In this document: positions 27,962-37,109 of the stretch, piece by piece | Position numbering within the stretch: the stretch's first letter is position 1 | Layout of the letters: each line of letters begins with the position of its first letter | From: a virus | Strand: one strand, 5' to 3' | Length of the DNA stretch: 40,475 nucleotides | IMG/VR virus record: IMGVR_UViG_3300028577_000023 | Coordinates: 1 to 40,475 of that record | Notes under the pieces: generated by a model | The model's database searches: none | Seen by the model: only the letters and a program-made list of their open reading frames with translations | What the model was told of the DNA's origin: nothing | Position numbers and translations under genes: made by a program

Positions 27962-30138
27962 ACAAGTCTCCCTAATGGTTGGAATCCTGGCATCATAGCG
28001 TGAACTTGAATCTTAGCCCCTGCTTGGTTGTTTCTCATACGGAACTGCAAGAAACGAGATGTCTGGTTAATCCAAATCTTCACCCATTTCTTAGATCCTA
28101 TCTCAGAAGCTAAGTTTGAGCAGTCTATCTGGTATTGGAAAGTTGGGACGCTATTAACATCAGAATCATTCGTAATCACGTCTATATCTAGAAGAGCCGG
28201 AACGGCTACGTCATTCTCATCGGTTAAGAGGGTGTCAGTAACGCTGACATAGAAGTAGATCCATCCACATCTGACTTTCTTGTCCATATCCACGAAAGGA
28301 TTCAACTTTTTGCTTAACGCTTCAAACGGGATTGTTTTCGACGCGATACCGCCGCTTGTGTACGCACTAAAGCCAAGGGTTGGTATGTCTACATCAAAAA
28401 CGTTCCAAGCCGTTTGTATGGCCTTTATGGCCCCTTGCTTGTGATTTGCCTGAATCATGCCATTTACGCCTTCGAAAACGATGTTGTCTCCGATCTCGTA
28501 GTTGTTCCAGTCAGTAGTGACTCTTAGCGTGTCAGAATCTATGACAGTCATGGCTCGGATTTTCTGAGGATTGTCTTCGGTCTGTGTATCGTTTAGTCTC
28601 CAGATCTCTCCCTTATGTCCACCGCCTATGGAAATCGGCGATCCCTTGTTGAAGGGGAAAGCATTCCAGTTCCCATACTTCTCCGCTAAGGCATCCCAAG
28701 AAGGAAATCCATTAGCAGCCGTGAGATCCGACCATAGTATAATGAATGAAATTTGGAAATTGCCCATGCAAGAAAGTGGTATGCGATAGACTGCATAATT
28801 GTCCTCTTCAAAGTTAATGACGAGAATACGATCTGACTCTCCATTCGTTAACAATGGAGGTCTAATAGTTCCTTCTGAGGGATAGATCATGTAAACATCT
28901 CTATCTTCATCCAAGAAACCAGAGAAGCATCTAAGGAATTGATCTGAACGAATGCTATTGAAGGCGAAGTCTGGAATGTTGTTGTCCATCCTATCAACTT
29001 GATAGCCATCAGATATGATCAGTCCTCTTGGGCTCGCGGCTAAAGTTCTGTTGAGGTAAGAGATTACGGAGAAGGCTGCGGCAGAGCCACGGCTTCCATC
29101 TATCTTCTCTAGAGTGAAAGGAGTTACATCATTACCTGTGTACTTCAGAATCCATGTAGCAGCTTCTGTGTAGAATAGAACGTCATCTCGGTTAAAAGCA
29201 GCTCCGAAAAACCAAGTATTATCTGGAATGTCAATGAACCCAGCTCCTGTAGCTGTATTGTCAAAGGTATCTGAGTTAATACCGGTTCCGGAGATGCGAA
29301 TTCTTCTAGGGAACAAAACACCGGCTTCGATGGTTTGGAAGAGCACCAATCGGTCTCTTACGTTAAAAATCTGTCTGGCATTGAGGGTTCCACCTGCCCA
29401 TACTTTTGTATAGGCAGCGATGGTAGTTCCATCGTATTGCTGGATTACATCCCCTACGACTCCATTGGCAAATAGAAGTCTTGGAACACTAGCGGGTGTA
29501 GCGTAGTTTACCCATGACCAAAAGTCTGTAGCTCCACCATTATATGTTCCAGCTGGGATGTCATCTAATCTGTCTGTAGCTGGGTTATATCGGTTCACAA
29601 ATCTAGTATCTGCAACGATCAGCTCTCTGACGTTATTCGTTGGATAGAAGCTCATTACTCCCATGACTGGAAAACCTGGATGGTAGCTGTAGGTCAGAAG
29701 AACGGTAGAAGCAACAGCAGGAGCAAGAGTAAAAGTGACTGATACGGCTCCGGTTGTGTAGTTGATAGTTCCTGTTCCAGCACCTGTAAATCCTCCAACC
29801 CCATCATCTGTTAGCACTTGAGCTGGGTTATTGCCAGTTACAACGACTCTTCCTCGTGCGACGGGAGCAGTTAGAGTCCAAGTGTATGTTCTATTTACTC
29901 CATCAATCGCCCCAGTTGCAGGGGCAACGTTGGCAAGCTGATGAACCATTCGGCTCTCTGTGTATGTGGACTTTAGTCCATTGGCAAACCCAGAGTAACC
30001 ATCTCTCTTAGTGGTCACTCCTCTATAGACAAAACCATCCAGAAGATCAACGAATGCATCATTTGGCAAAAGCCAAGGTTGAAGCTCTCTGTCGAATCCT
30101 GTTGAGTAGTTTGATATCAAAAAGGATTGATAGCTCAT
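27958..30138 (-). CDS. Large tail protein (tail tube/stabilisation type)
   Basis: A 726-residue beta-rich protein starting MSYQSFLISNYSTGFDRELQ-PWLLPNDAFVDLLDGFVYRG and containing repeated blade-like strands (PRLLFANGVVGDVIQQYDGT, VLFYTEAATWILKYTGND). The start pattern and length resemble tail-nozzle or stabilisation proteins of P22-like phages, with a beta-propeller-like middle. It likely forms the distal part of the short tail. The start overlaps the upstream stop as TAATG. Confidence 0.7.
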   Translation of the reverse strand: MSYQSFLISNYSTGFDRELQPWLLPNDAFVDLLDGFVYRGVTTKRDGYSGFANGLKSTYTESRMVHQLANVAPATGAIDGVNRTYTWTLTAPVARGRVVVTGNNPAQVLTDDGVGGFTGAGTGTINYTTGAVSVTFTLAPAVASTVLLTYSYHPGFPVMGVMSFYPTNNVRELIVADTRFVNRYNPATDRLDDIPAGTYNGGATDFWSWVNYATPASVPRLLFANGVVGDVIQQYDGTTIAAYTKVWAGGTLNARQIFNVRDRLVLFQTIEAGVLFPRRIRISGTGINSDTFDNTATGAGFIDIPDNTWFFGAAFNRDDVLFYTEAATWILKYTGNDVTPFTLEKIDGSRGSAAAFSVISYLNRTLAASPRGLIISDGYQVDRMDNNIPDFAFNSIRSDQFLRCFSGFLDEDRDVYMIYPSEGTIRPPLLTNGESDRILVINFEEDNYAVYRIPLSCMGNFQISFIILWSDLTAANGFPSWDALAEKYGNWNAFPFNKGSPISIGGGHKGEIWRLNDTQTEDNPQKIRAMTVIDSDTLRVTTDWNNYEIGDNIVFEGVNGMIQANHKQGAIKAIQTAWNVFDVDIPTLGFSAYTSGGIASKTIPFEALSKKLNPFVDMDKKVRCGWIYFYVSVTDTLLTDENDVAVPALLDIDVITNDSDVNSVPTFQYQIDCSNLASEIGSKKWVKIWINQTSRFLQFRMRNNQAGAKIQVHAMMPGFQPLGRLV

Positions 30139-30731
30139 TATATTGATTCCACCATGATGTAATAACCAACTGTTCTAGCACTGCTATTGCCGTTAACTAC
30201 TCTTATGTTTGAGCCGCTTATGGAGATATTAGGTCTACTTGAGTTAGGGCTTTCCTTAATCAAGTTGGTGTCTACGAAAGTGGTACCGGATTTGTAGAAG
30301 AGGTAGTATCGGTAGAAGTTTCCGGATGGGCTTATGTAGTTGACGAAGATCGTTCCCTGGCTGTTATTCGGGATCGTATAGATCGTTCCCGATGTAGCAC
30401 TTCCCGCTAGAGCAACCGATCCGGTGACTTTAGTAGGAGCAGGAGCTATAGGGGTAATTTGATACTCTAGACCAGCATCATCCATGTAGAACAGATTCAC
30501 TGCTCCACTGGCTGACTTGGCATACACACGTCCTGTAGCAGCCAAGACTCCAGATGGAGCTTGTTGCGTTAGATGAACCACGTTATGGTATCCATCATCA
30601 GCCGCAGCCGAGAGGTTAAATTGGTGATCAGCCCCTATGATCGTTTGCAATCTCGCATAGTTGGTTTGAGACTGCGTTGGAAATATTGACGGTGAGTCAC
30701 TATTTAAGGGAATTGCAGCATTGAAAGTCAT
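30138..30731 (-). CDS. Virion protein of unknown role
   Basis: A 197-residue beta-rich protein (MTFNAAIPLNSDSPSIFPTQ; VHLTQQAPSGVLAATGRVYA; NLFYMDDAGLEYQITPIAP). AGGAG lies before the ATG. The AATGRVYAKSASGAVNLFYM segment is a pattern found in tail-associated proteins of other phages. It is between the connector and the large tail protein. Confidence 0.65.
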   Translation of the reverse strand: MTFNAAIPLNSDSPSIFPTQSQTNYARLQTIIGADHQFNLSAAADDGYHNVVHLTQQAPSGVLAATGRVYAKSASGAVNLFYMDDAGLEYQITPIAPAPTKVTGSVALAGSATSGTIYTIPNNSQGTIFVNYISPSGNFYRYYLFYKSGTTFVDTNLIKESPNSSRPNISISGSNIRVVNGNSSARTVGYYIMVESI

Positions 30732-30739
30732 AGTTTCTC

Positions 30740-31444
30740 CTAAAAGTCTGGGGCTGTTCTTTGTGATTCATACTGGTTCCAAGTCCTTGCCAATACTTGC
30801 CCTCTGTATCGTCTGTATACCTGGAAAACCTCTTGGTACTTGTCCATCTCGCCGTAGTCGCTCAAGATGTCTAATGCCGCTCCATAGGCGAAATACCTAG
30901 TGAGATAAGCTACTGGAACGTTGGCAAGTATTGACCCCGAATTCGTGTTGGTTCCTCCAGAGAAGGAGTAGTCAATCTTGTAGGCTGAGATTCGGATGTT
31001 ATATACCTGATCTGGTGGCCCACGAAATGTCAGCTCGTTGTTGTAATACAACACATAGGTTGGCATCTGAGGAGTGAAGACCTGCTCCCAAGGCCATCTC
31101 GCATAGAACTCTTTTGGGCTTAGATACCAGAAGAGAGGAAAGGAGGTTGTTGCTCCAGTAGTATAGGCAACATAGGCAGGAGCATTGATTGTGCTAAAAC
31201 CTAACTCATCAAGATCAACAGGCAAAGGATCTACCGTATCCGGCCCGATAGCAAAATCCCACCAAGTTTCGTTCTGGAATATCCTCACTTCTTGAGGATG
31301 CTCTTGCTGGACGAAGGCATTCAGATAATCAAACATGATAGCGTCAGTGAAGGCAGGGTCGTTTTTATCAACCCTACCCGTAACGTTTCTTATGATCTGA
31401 ATGACACTTGTACCGGATTGCGGTAAAACTGGCCCTGTTGTCAT
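30740..31444 (-). CDS. Head-tail connector / tail accessory protein (P22 gp4-like)
   Basis: A 234-residue protein with AGGAA before the ATG. Features: an N-terminal helical segment SGTSVIQIIRNVTGRVDKND, a beta core PEEVRIFQNE-like WWDFAIGP, and a C-terminal stretch VPVAYLTRYFAYGAALDIL-SDYGEMDKYQEVF, a combination typical of adaptors that sit under the portal. It would close the head and join the tail. The assignment is from family pattern and gene order. Confidence 0.65.
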   Translation of the reverse strand: MTTGPVLPQSGTSVIQIIRNVTGRVDKNDPAFTDAIMFDYLNAFVQQEHPQEVRIFQNETWWDFAIGPDTVDPLPVDLDELGFSTINAPAYVAYTTGATTSFPLFWYLSPKEFYARWPWEQVFTPQMPTYVLYYNNELTFRGPPDQVYNIRISAYKIDYSFSGGTNTNSGSILANVPVAYLTRYFAYGAALDILSDYGEMDKYQEVFQVYRRYRGQVLARTWNQYESQRTAPDF

Positions 31445-31453
31445 AATCTATTC

Positions 31454-31951
31454 CTATGCGTATTCAAGTACGTTACATGAGAATCTTGGTGTCTCACCCA
31501 CTTGTTTTGTCTCTGTATGGACTACGTTTCCATGCTCTGTTTTTACTTCAGCGAAATCGGGTGTAGCCAATCCGTTTAAGAAGTTAATCACTGGCAATGG
31601 AAGCATGTATGTTCCACCTGACTTGAGTTGGCCTGTCCAATCAATGTCTTTGTTTCTTACACGAACCTTCAGTACGTTCTCGTGCTGTTGGAATCTGTGG
31701 AATTTGGTCTTGAATTTCTTGTAGTAAGATTCATCTGGAATCTTTACTTTCATCTTGTTTCTTTCGTGTAAACATAATCTGTTATGCTTACGAACGTGTG
31801 CATTGTAGACTTCAAAGTCTTCAATCTTTTCGAACTTGAACGTATCAAAGTCAAACGCCTCAGCTTTCTCTCTGCCTGGCAGTTCTCTTCCTTGAAGCAT
31901 TGCTTGTTCAATTACTTCTGCATCTCTGTCTTTCTGAGTTCTCTTGCTCAT
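31454..31951 (-). CDS. Virion-region hypothetical protein
   Basis: A 165-residue basic protein from the ATG at 31951 with AGAGGAA upstream (the frame extends to 31981, without a ribosome site). Lysine-rich, with KTKFHRFQQHENVLKVRVRN and a C-terminal DFAEVKTEHGNVVHTETKQV. No family recognised. It follows the capsid unit terminator and precedes the connector gene. Confidence 0.65.
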   Translation of the reverse strand: MSKRTQKDRDAEVIEQAMLQGRELPGREKAEAFDFDTFKFEKIEDFEVYNAHVRKHNRLCLHERNKMKVKIPDESYYKKFKTKFHRFQQHENVLKVRVRNKDIDWTGQLKSGGTYMLPLPVINFLNGLATPDFAEVKTEHGNVVHTETKQVGETPRFSCNVLEYA

Positions 31952-31962
31952 AATTCCTCTTG

Positions 31963-31994
31963 TAAAAGTGGGTAGGGACAAAACGTCCCCACCC
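31963..31994 (-). terminator. Intrinsic terminator after the capsid genes
   Basis: On the minus strand GGGTGGGGAC and GTCCCTACCC form a ten-pair hairpin (one G-T) with a five-base loop, then a short T-run. It separates the capsid unit from the tail genes and may only attenuate, because no strong promoter is seen between it and 31951. Confidence 0.6.
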
Positions 31995-32002
31995 TATTGG
32001 TT

Positions 32003-32713
32003 TTAAGCTACATCGCCTAGGTTGTAATAAGCGTTGAACTTACTTGCTACGAAGTAGATAACGTCGTTATCTGCTCCCATCACTGAAGTACCTAACAGAA
32101 GTCTGTAGGTAACAGGAGCGTCTACGATTCCCAAAGATGGGCCAGTAATGGTGATTTGACCACCTGAGGCACTGTATGTGCTTACTACTGTCACTGGGAT
32201 TCCATAGATGTCATACAACGCGAAGGTAGTAGCCGATAAAACGTCTACGACATAAGTGTTGTTGTTTAGCTCTTGTCCGATGTTTCCGGAAAGCTTAGTG
32301 ATGATGACTCTGTCGCCGTCAGATAGCCCGTGAGCTACAGTGACAGTTACAACGCCAGGAGTCGCTGTTGTGATCCCTGAAATTGTGCGATGTTCGTCAG
32401 TAAATCCACCGGCTGTATTAGCAATCGTTACCCCGTTTGTTGTTTCCAACACGGAAGAAAGATCGGTAGTACCTCGGCTTATGATAAGAGCGTCCCCTGC
32501 GGGCATGTCTCTAAACCAAACACCCTGAAGGTTGTTTGCGTCTGTGCCAAACTTTGTGTAGTTGTACCACTCAAGTTTGTCGGCCTGCCATGGCAATATA
32601 AGATTGTAGGCAGCTCCAGCGGATTGTAAGTATCCACCGTATGTGTTCGTAACTTGTCCTAGCTGGACTGTTCCAGAAAAGACGTTAGAACTGTTTCCAA
32701 TTGGTGCAGTCAT
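32003..32713 (-). CDS. Virion protein with FCCH-like module
   Basis: A 236-residue protein next to the major capsid gene. N-terminus is glycine/asparagine-rich (MTAPIGNSSNVFSGTVQLGQ), and the centre has TATPGVVTVTVAHGLSDGDR, then GQELNNNTYVVDVLSATTF-ALYDIYGIP, ASGGQITITG, the same order as in the 254-724 protein. It could be a capsid decoration protein. Ribosome site AGGAG present. Confidence 0.7.
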   Translation of the reverse strand: MTAPIGNSSNVFSGTVQLGQVTNTYGGYLQSAGAAYNLILPWQADKLEWYNYTKFGTDANNLQGVWFRDMPAGDALIISRGTTDLSSVLETTNGVTIANTAGGFTDEHRTISGITTATPGVVTVTVAHGLSDGDRVIITKLSGNIGQELNNNTYVVDVLSATTFALYDIYGIPVTVVSTYSASGGQITITGPSLGIVDAPVTYRLLLGTSVMGADNDVIYFVASKFNAYYNLGDVA

Positions 32714-32723
32714 GTTTTCCTCC

Positions 32724-33668
32724 TTAACCTTTTGTACTTCTTAAGTTTACACACCAGCTGTCATCAAGGATGACTGAGCCAAGACGGCCCTTCCAACCCA
32801 TTGTCTGTCTTTGGTTCAATGGATCTTGTCCAGCTCCCAAAGGCTTGATGATCATCTCCATTGACTGGTCATCAATCATGATTCGTCCGTAAGCGTTAGC
32901 CGCGAACAGCATGTTTGAGTAAACAGGTGGGGATACAGCAGAATTCTTGTAAGCTTCTGAAGTCATTACAAGGCGAACTTCGTCGCAAGCTCCGAGCTCA
33001 GCTTCAAGTACAGACTGTTGACGTGGGTAGTCAGCTGTTGCCAAGAAGTTAGAGAGTTGCTTGAAGTCAGTTCTAAGATCGGTGGAAATAATCATCCAAT
33101 AAGCCGCCCAAACTGGAGCAGTTCCGAAGGCATTAGTACCTTCTTGGTTGGGTGATAATTTTTTACCGTTGTTCTCAGTGACAAAGTCTACTGCGAGTTC
33201 AAGGTCAGTAGTTGTTACTTCAGTGATCGCATTGCCGTTTACCCCGTTAAGGCAGTCAATTTGAGCACTTGTAGCAACAAGCATGTTACGAACGATTTTG
33301 TCGTAAGTGGATGCCATGTTCTGTGCGAGCATGTCAGCAACTTCGTTCGCTGTCTGATCTTGTACAGTGATGATTACATCGTCACTAAGCTCAACGACTT
33401 TACCGTACTGAGAAACAGTCGCGGTGATGTCAAATTTAGTAACTTGTTCAGCATTGGGAGTAACACCCTCTGTGAGAGGTGTTAAAGCGTCTGCTAAGTT
33501 GTCGAATCTTCGGAAGATAGCGTTCTTGCTGTTCTTCTGAGGAATACGTCTCTCCTGAGCGAAATAGCCATAAACATAGTATGGCTGATGACGGTCAAGG
33601 AGTATGTTGTCGAAGAACAAGTTGACTTCTGGGTCTACTTGTACTGTCGTTGTGGTTCCTGCGGCCAT
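32724..33668 (-). CDS. Major capsid protein (N4 gp56-like family)
   Basis: A 314-residue protein, size and order (after scaffold and portal) as expected for the HK97-fold capsid. Family features: an N-terminal FFDNILLDRHQPYYVYGYFA, then FRRFDNLADALTPLTEGVTP, YGKVVELSDDVIITVQDQTA, and WAAYWMIISTDLRTDFKQLS with a C-terminal Trp-Lys-GR pattern; I recognise these from the N4-gp56 family. No separate protease is seen. GGAG precedes the ATG. Confidence 0.85.
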   Translation of the reverse strand: MAAGTTTTVQVDPEVNLFFDNILLDRHQPYYVYGYFAQERRIPQKNSKNAIFRRFDNLADALTPLTEGVTPNAEQVTKFDITATVSQYGKVVELSDDVIITVQDQTANEVADMLAQNMASTYDKIVRNMLVATSAQIDCLNGVNGNAITEVTTTDLELAVDFVTENNGKKLSPNQEGTNAFGTAPVWAAYWMIISTDLRTDFKQLSNFLATADYPRQQSVLEAELGACDEVRLVMTSEAYKNSAVSPPVYSNMLFAANAYGRIMIDDQSMEMIIKPLGAGQDPLNQRQTMGWKGRLGSVILDDSWCVNLRSTKG

Positions 33669-33680
33669 TTTTATCTCCTA

Positions 33681-33698
33681 GTCAAAAAATGTTTTGAC
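33681..33698. repeat. Dyad before the capsid gene
   Basis: GTCAAAA and TTTTGAC form a perfect seven-base inverted repeat with a four-base spacer, just upstream of the ribosome site of the major capsid gene. A poly-A/T tract (TAAAAAAATTTTG on the minus strand) follows. Similar tracts precede the portal. It may tune capsid expression. Confidence 0.45.
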
Positions 33699-33716
33699 AA
33701 GAGCGGCAAAATTTTT

Positions 33717-34346
33717 TTATGCCTCGCCTCGGAGCACCTTCTGACGATATTCCCTAAACTCTTTCTTCCCCTGTATACTCTTCAGATATTCAGTACCGCT
33801 AGGCTGCGCAGACTTACCGACTTCCACCGGTGATCTGGGCTTATTAGCGTTATCTACTATCCGTTGAGCATCTGCTACTGCCGCCTTAGTCTTTGGCTTT
33901 TCAGCCACTAAGTGTAAGTAGTCATCAACGATTTCGTTGGCACGGGCCAAGCGGTTTACGGCGTTATCTAACGTCGCTGCTAGCCAAGGCTTCTTGTCCA
34001 AAATTGGTTTTAAATACGTGTTTATCTTTTGAACTGCCTCAGGATTCATGTCTTGGTAGACCTGCTCAAGAATCTCCCTCTTCGTGAGGGCTTTCTCTTC
34101 TCGGAAGGAAGACTTAGTAAGCAAAGCTTCTGGGTCTTCTTCTTCCTCTTCTTCAGTAGGAACATTTTTCTTCGCTAGAAGATCCTCGTACACTTTCGTG
34201 CGAGTCTCAAATTCTTGGCGCTTCCGACGTTCTGCCTGTAGAGCAGCTAGGGGAACCATCTTTGGTTCGTCCTGTGTTGCATCCTGTTGGGAGACCTCGG
34301 CTTGCTCGGAGACAGCGGCTTGGTCTTCTTGTTCTTCGTTACTCAT
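33717..34346 (-). CDS. Scaffold protein
   Basis: A 209-residue, strongly charged, helical protein. The N-terminus is glutamine/glutamate-rich (QDQAAVSEQAEVSQQDATQD), the middle has acidic runs EEEEEEDPEALL, and the C-terminal third is basic (QGKKEFREYRQKVLRGEA), the usual scaffold pattern that binds the capsid protein. GGGAG precedes the ATG. It lies directly upstream of the major capsid gene. Confidence 0.8.
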   Translation of the reverse strand: MSNEEQEDQAAVSEQAEVSQQDATQDEPKMVPLAALQAERRKRQEFETRTKVYEDLLAKKNVPTEEEEEEDPEALLTKSSFREEKALTKREILEQVYQDMNPEAVQKINTYLKPILDKKPWLAATLDNAVNRLARANEIVDDYLHLVAEKPKTKAAVADAQRIVDNANKPRSPVEVGKSAQPSGTEYLKSIQGKKEFREYRQKVLRGEA

Positions 34347-34367
34347 ATAACTCCCTTTTTTCTACCG

Positions 34368-34739
34368 TTACCTCGGTAGGAGGATTGTTGAACCCGTATT
34401 TCCGCCGGTTACACGGATGGACTTCCCAAGTGTGGGAAAACTTAACATGTCCCCTGGATGCATGATCCAGAGCAGAGTCTTTACCCCTCTTCTATTGTCC
34501 ACTTCATAGACGAAGGACTCTTTGATGATTCCAGGCTTCTCAGCGCACGCCTGTAGAAACGGACGAACGATGTCTTTGCCTTTCTTCTTCTCAATCTTTG
34601 CCTTACCCAATACCCAATACTTATCCCGATGTTTGTTCTCATTCAGGATCTTTTCTAGCATGTGATTGAACTGGTCGGTTATCCCTTCCCGTACTCTTAC
34701 ATGTTCGTCCATCTGGTGTTTGGGTGAGGTAATTAGCAT
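34368..34739 (-). CDS. Hypothetical protein in the head block
   Basis: A 123-residue protein (MLITSPKHQMDEHVRVREGI; KYWVLGKAKIEKKKGKDIVR; LWIMHPGDMLSFPTLGKSIR), basic, alpha/beta. It is between the portal side and the scaffold; similar small genes are seen at this site in other podoviruses. Function unknown. AGAGG lies seven bases upstream. Confidence 0.65.
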   Translation of the reverse strand: MLITSPKHQMDEHVRVREGITDQFNHMLEKILNENKHRDKYWVLGKAKIEKKKGKDIVRPFLQACAEKPGIIKESFVYEVDNRRGVKTLLWIMHPGDMLSFPTLGKSIRVTGGNTGSTILLPR

Positions 34740-34996
34740 GGTTGGCCTCTGAGAGATTCCTTCCTTGCTTCTTCTTCCTTCGCACTCATTGCTTTCATGC
34801 GATCTGAGTTACCGTATCCAGGCCCGATTGCGGAACCTTTCTTCGGAACACTCATTGGATTTTGCTTGGTGCTGTATTCACCAAAAGCACTTGCTCCGGC
34901 AGATCCTTGTGGAGGCTGATAACCTGGGTTATTCTGACCACCATAAGTTTCCATACGGGGCATCATCTTGTTAGATGTAGACGTACCTTTTGCCAT
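34733..34996 (-). CDS. Small disordered hypothetical protein
   Basis: An 87-residue glycine/proline/serine-rich protein with no predicted fold (MAKGTSTSNKMMPRMETYGG) and a short basic end. AGGA precedes the ATG. It overlaps the next gene by seven bases. It may be a flexible virion component or head assembly factor; unknown. Confidence 0.6.
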   Translation of the reverse strand: MAKGTSTSNKMMPRMETYGGQNNPGYQPPQGSAGASAFGEYSTKQNPMSVPKKGSAIGPGYGNSDRMKAMSAKEEEARKESLRGQPC

Positions 34997-35004
34997 ATGT
35001 TTTC

Positions 35005-37068
35005 CTATTGTTTAAGGGCTTGTGCCCGTTTCATGTCCTTCTGCAACTCAGCTTCTGCCTGTTGCTTCTCTTGCATCCGAATATCGGCTGCGAGCTTTAG
35101 TACCTCAACTAATCGCTTACGAGGTATATCTTCTATCTGCGCTATCGTTTTGGCGTTATCTAGGAACGCTTTAGCATGGTTCTGAGTAACCTCAGACTCC
35201 CTTTCTTTAGCCAATCCAATATCCGCAAGTACTCGTGCCCTACGCTCTTCAGCCAGAGCTGTGGACTGGTTAACAGCGGCCATATCAAGCAACTTCTGCA
35301 TTTGCACAGCTTCTTGTTCGGCGGCGGCAGCTTGTTGAGCTGATTCTGCTTGTTGACGCATAACCTCATGCAACTTGGTGCTTCCTTGTAAAGGAGCCAC
35401 TTCTAGGATGTCAGGCCATGGAATCGGAGCTCCGAGAGCCACGAGTTGAAGGAGTTGATAGTAATAAGCTTCTCTTTGAGTTGTGGTCTTGACTGCTTGT
35501 TTGATAGCGCAGTCATATTCTTCAAACTGACCGGACATGAACTCTTCGGTCGGTTCTTCGTTGATGATTCTTTGGATCTTTCCTACGGAATAGTTCTTCT
35601 GGATGCACTCTATGACTAGTTTCCCAAGATACTTTCGTGACTGCTCAAGATTGTCAAAGATCCCTCTGTTGCCTTTGAGGCCGTTTGAGGCTCTAACTTC
35701 TGCGAGCTTCCCTGACACCTGGCTGTCGCCAACGCTAGAAAGACCAAGCAGCTCGTCAGAAGCACCAGGGATCTCCATGATGTTTTTATCAATGATATCC
35801 TGATATTGCAGATAGCCAGGTGGGATGTTAGGAGGACTAATCTCCCTAATGTCAGCATTAACGTCATATCCCTCGTTGACCACGATTTGTTTACCCTGAC
35901 CGGCCTGCATCAGCATGTTTGGATCTAGTACGGCACCGTTCTTAGTGATGTAACCGGTGTTAATAATTGATTCCATCAAATCTATTATTTGAGAATGCCT
36001 TCTATTATATTGTCGTTGCGCATCTCTAATAGACCTTACTATTCCTTGTATCTTTAATTCAAAAGTATCAATTAACGGTTCGTGATATAATAACACTGGA
36101 ATAAAGGGGTAATTATCAAGGCCCGTTGGGTCGGGGCCAGTGTACAAAAGTTGACCCGATACGATGATGTTTAGCTCTACAGATCGCTTGTGAGAGGCTA
36201 TAAGCTGTAGTCTAGGGCCAAGACCCTGCTCAGCACGTCTAGCAGCCTCTTCCTTGAGTTGAATGCGTAGAGCCCTCTCTGCGGCCTTATCTCCATCCCA
36301 CTCCTCAGAAACGCCTGTTTCCATGTCCACAAGGTATCTTTGAACCTTGTTGATTCGTTTCCAGTACTGATCGTAGGTGCAAAGGTTCTTTGCAATGTAG
36401 GTTGAGTTGTATTGACGATAGATTCCCAAGTACTGATACTTGTTGTCGCGTATCCCAGTGGGTAGATTATCAATGACAGTCGGATCTACCCACGGAAGCA
36501 TAGATTTGATCTGCTCTTTAGAGAGCAAGTCCCTGGTTGAAGCCTGGTCACAATCACTGAGATCCCGCTTCGTGAAATAGGGATCAAGCATCAGCGCGTT
36601 GAATGGCTTCCAATACATTTTGATGTCGCCATTCACTTTGTCCCTTGAATAGTCCATGTAGAGTCCGATTATTGATAAACCGGTCTTAAGACTATGCTCA
36701 AAGGCTTCGGAGATTATGTAGTCGGCGTTAGCCTTCTCATACACGTAGTACAGTATGTCGGAGAACTGGTCTGCTGTTTGAACGTCTGATCCCTCAACAG
36801 GGGCGCAAACTGTGGCAGTTCGGTTTTCTCTTTCGTAGCCAGAATAGAGGTTTACAACGCGTCTGATCTTGTTTAGTTCCAAGATCATTCTATTTTGTCT
36901 CTCTAACTTGGTCTTCTCTAGATTAGTCCAGTTATCTCCGGCATATGCTCGTAAATCTCTATAGGCAGCAGCGTAGTACACTCCCCACGTGCGATACGCA
37001 TCGTAGAAGAATTGGGTGAACTGAAACACCTTCTCATTGTTAGTACCTGTCGCTACATATCCTGACAT
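35005..37068 (-). CDS. Portal protein (P22-like)
   Basis: A 687-residue portal, the dodecameric ring through which DNA enters and leaves. Signatures: an N-terminal AAAYRDLRAYAGDNWTNLEK, RQNRMILELNKIRRVVNLYS-GYERENR, then GLSIIGLYMDYSRD and WKPFNALMLDPYFTKRDLSD-CDQ, and near the end a long coiled-coil barrel region (RQQAESAQQAAAAEQEAVQM...). The length fits P22-type portals (about 720). Start at 37068 with weak ribosome site. Neighbours are large terminase upstream and scaffold downstream, the classical order. Confidence 0.9.
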   Translation of the reverse strand: MSGYVATGTNNEKVFQFTQFFYDAYRTWGVYYAAAYRDLRAYAGDNWTNLEKTKLERQNRMILELNKIRRVVNLYSGYERENRTATVCAPVEGSDVQTADQFSDILYYVYEKANADYIISEAFEHSLKTGLSIIGLYMDYSRDKVNGDIKMYWKPFNALMLDPYFTKRDLSDCDQASTRDLLSKEQIKSMLPWVDPTVIDNLPTGIRDNKYQYLGIYRQYNSTYIAKNLCTYDQYWKRINKVQRYLVDMETGVSEEWDGDKAAERALRIQLKEEAARRAEQGLGPRLQLIASHKRSVELNIIVSGQLLYTGPDPTGLDNYPFIPVLLYHEPLIDTFELKIQGIVRSIRDAQRQYNRRHSQIIDLMESIINTGYITKNGAVLDPNMLMQAGQGKQIVVNEGYDVNADIREISPPNIPPGYLQYQDIIDKNIMEIPGASDELLGLSSVGDSQVSGKLAEVRASNGLKGNRGIFDNLEQSRKYLGKLVIECIQKNYSVGKIQRIINEEPTEEFMSGQFEEYDCAIKQAVKTTTQREAYYYQLLQLVALGAPIPWPDILEVAPLQGSTKLHEVMRQQAESAQQAAAAEQEAVQMQKLLDMAAVNQSTALAEERRARVLADIGLAKERESEVTQNHAKAFLDNAKTIAQIEDIPRKRLVEVLKLAADIRMQEKQQAEAELQKDMKRAQALKQ

Positions 37069-37086
37069 TTGATCTCAAATATTTAC

Positions 37087-37102
37087 TTGACACTCAGGTC
37101 AA
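37087..37102. repeat. Dyad between the terminase and portal genes
   Basis: TTGAC (37087-37091) and GTCAA (37098-37102) are an inverted pair with a six-base spacer in the 41-base gap before the portal start. A tract of A and T adjoins, as at the capsid gene. A regulatory role is only inferred. Confidence 0.35.
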
Positions 37103-37109
37103 AATTTTT

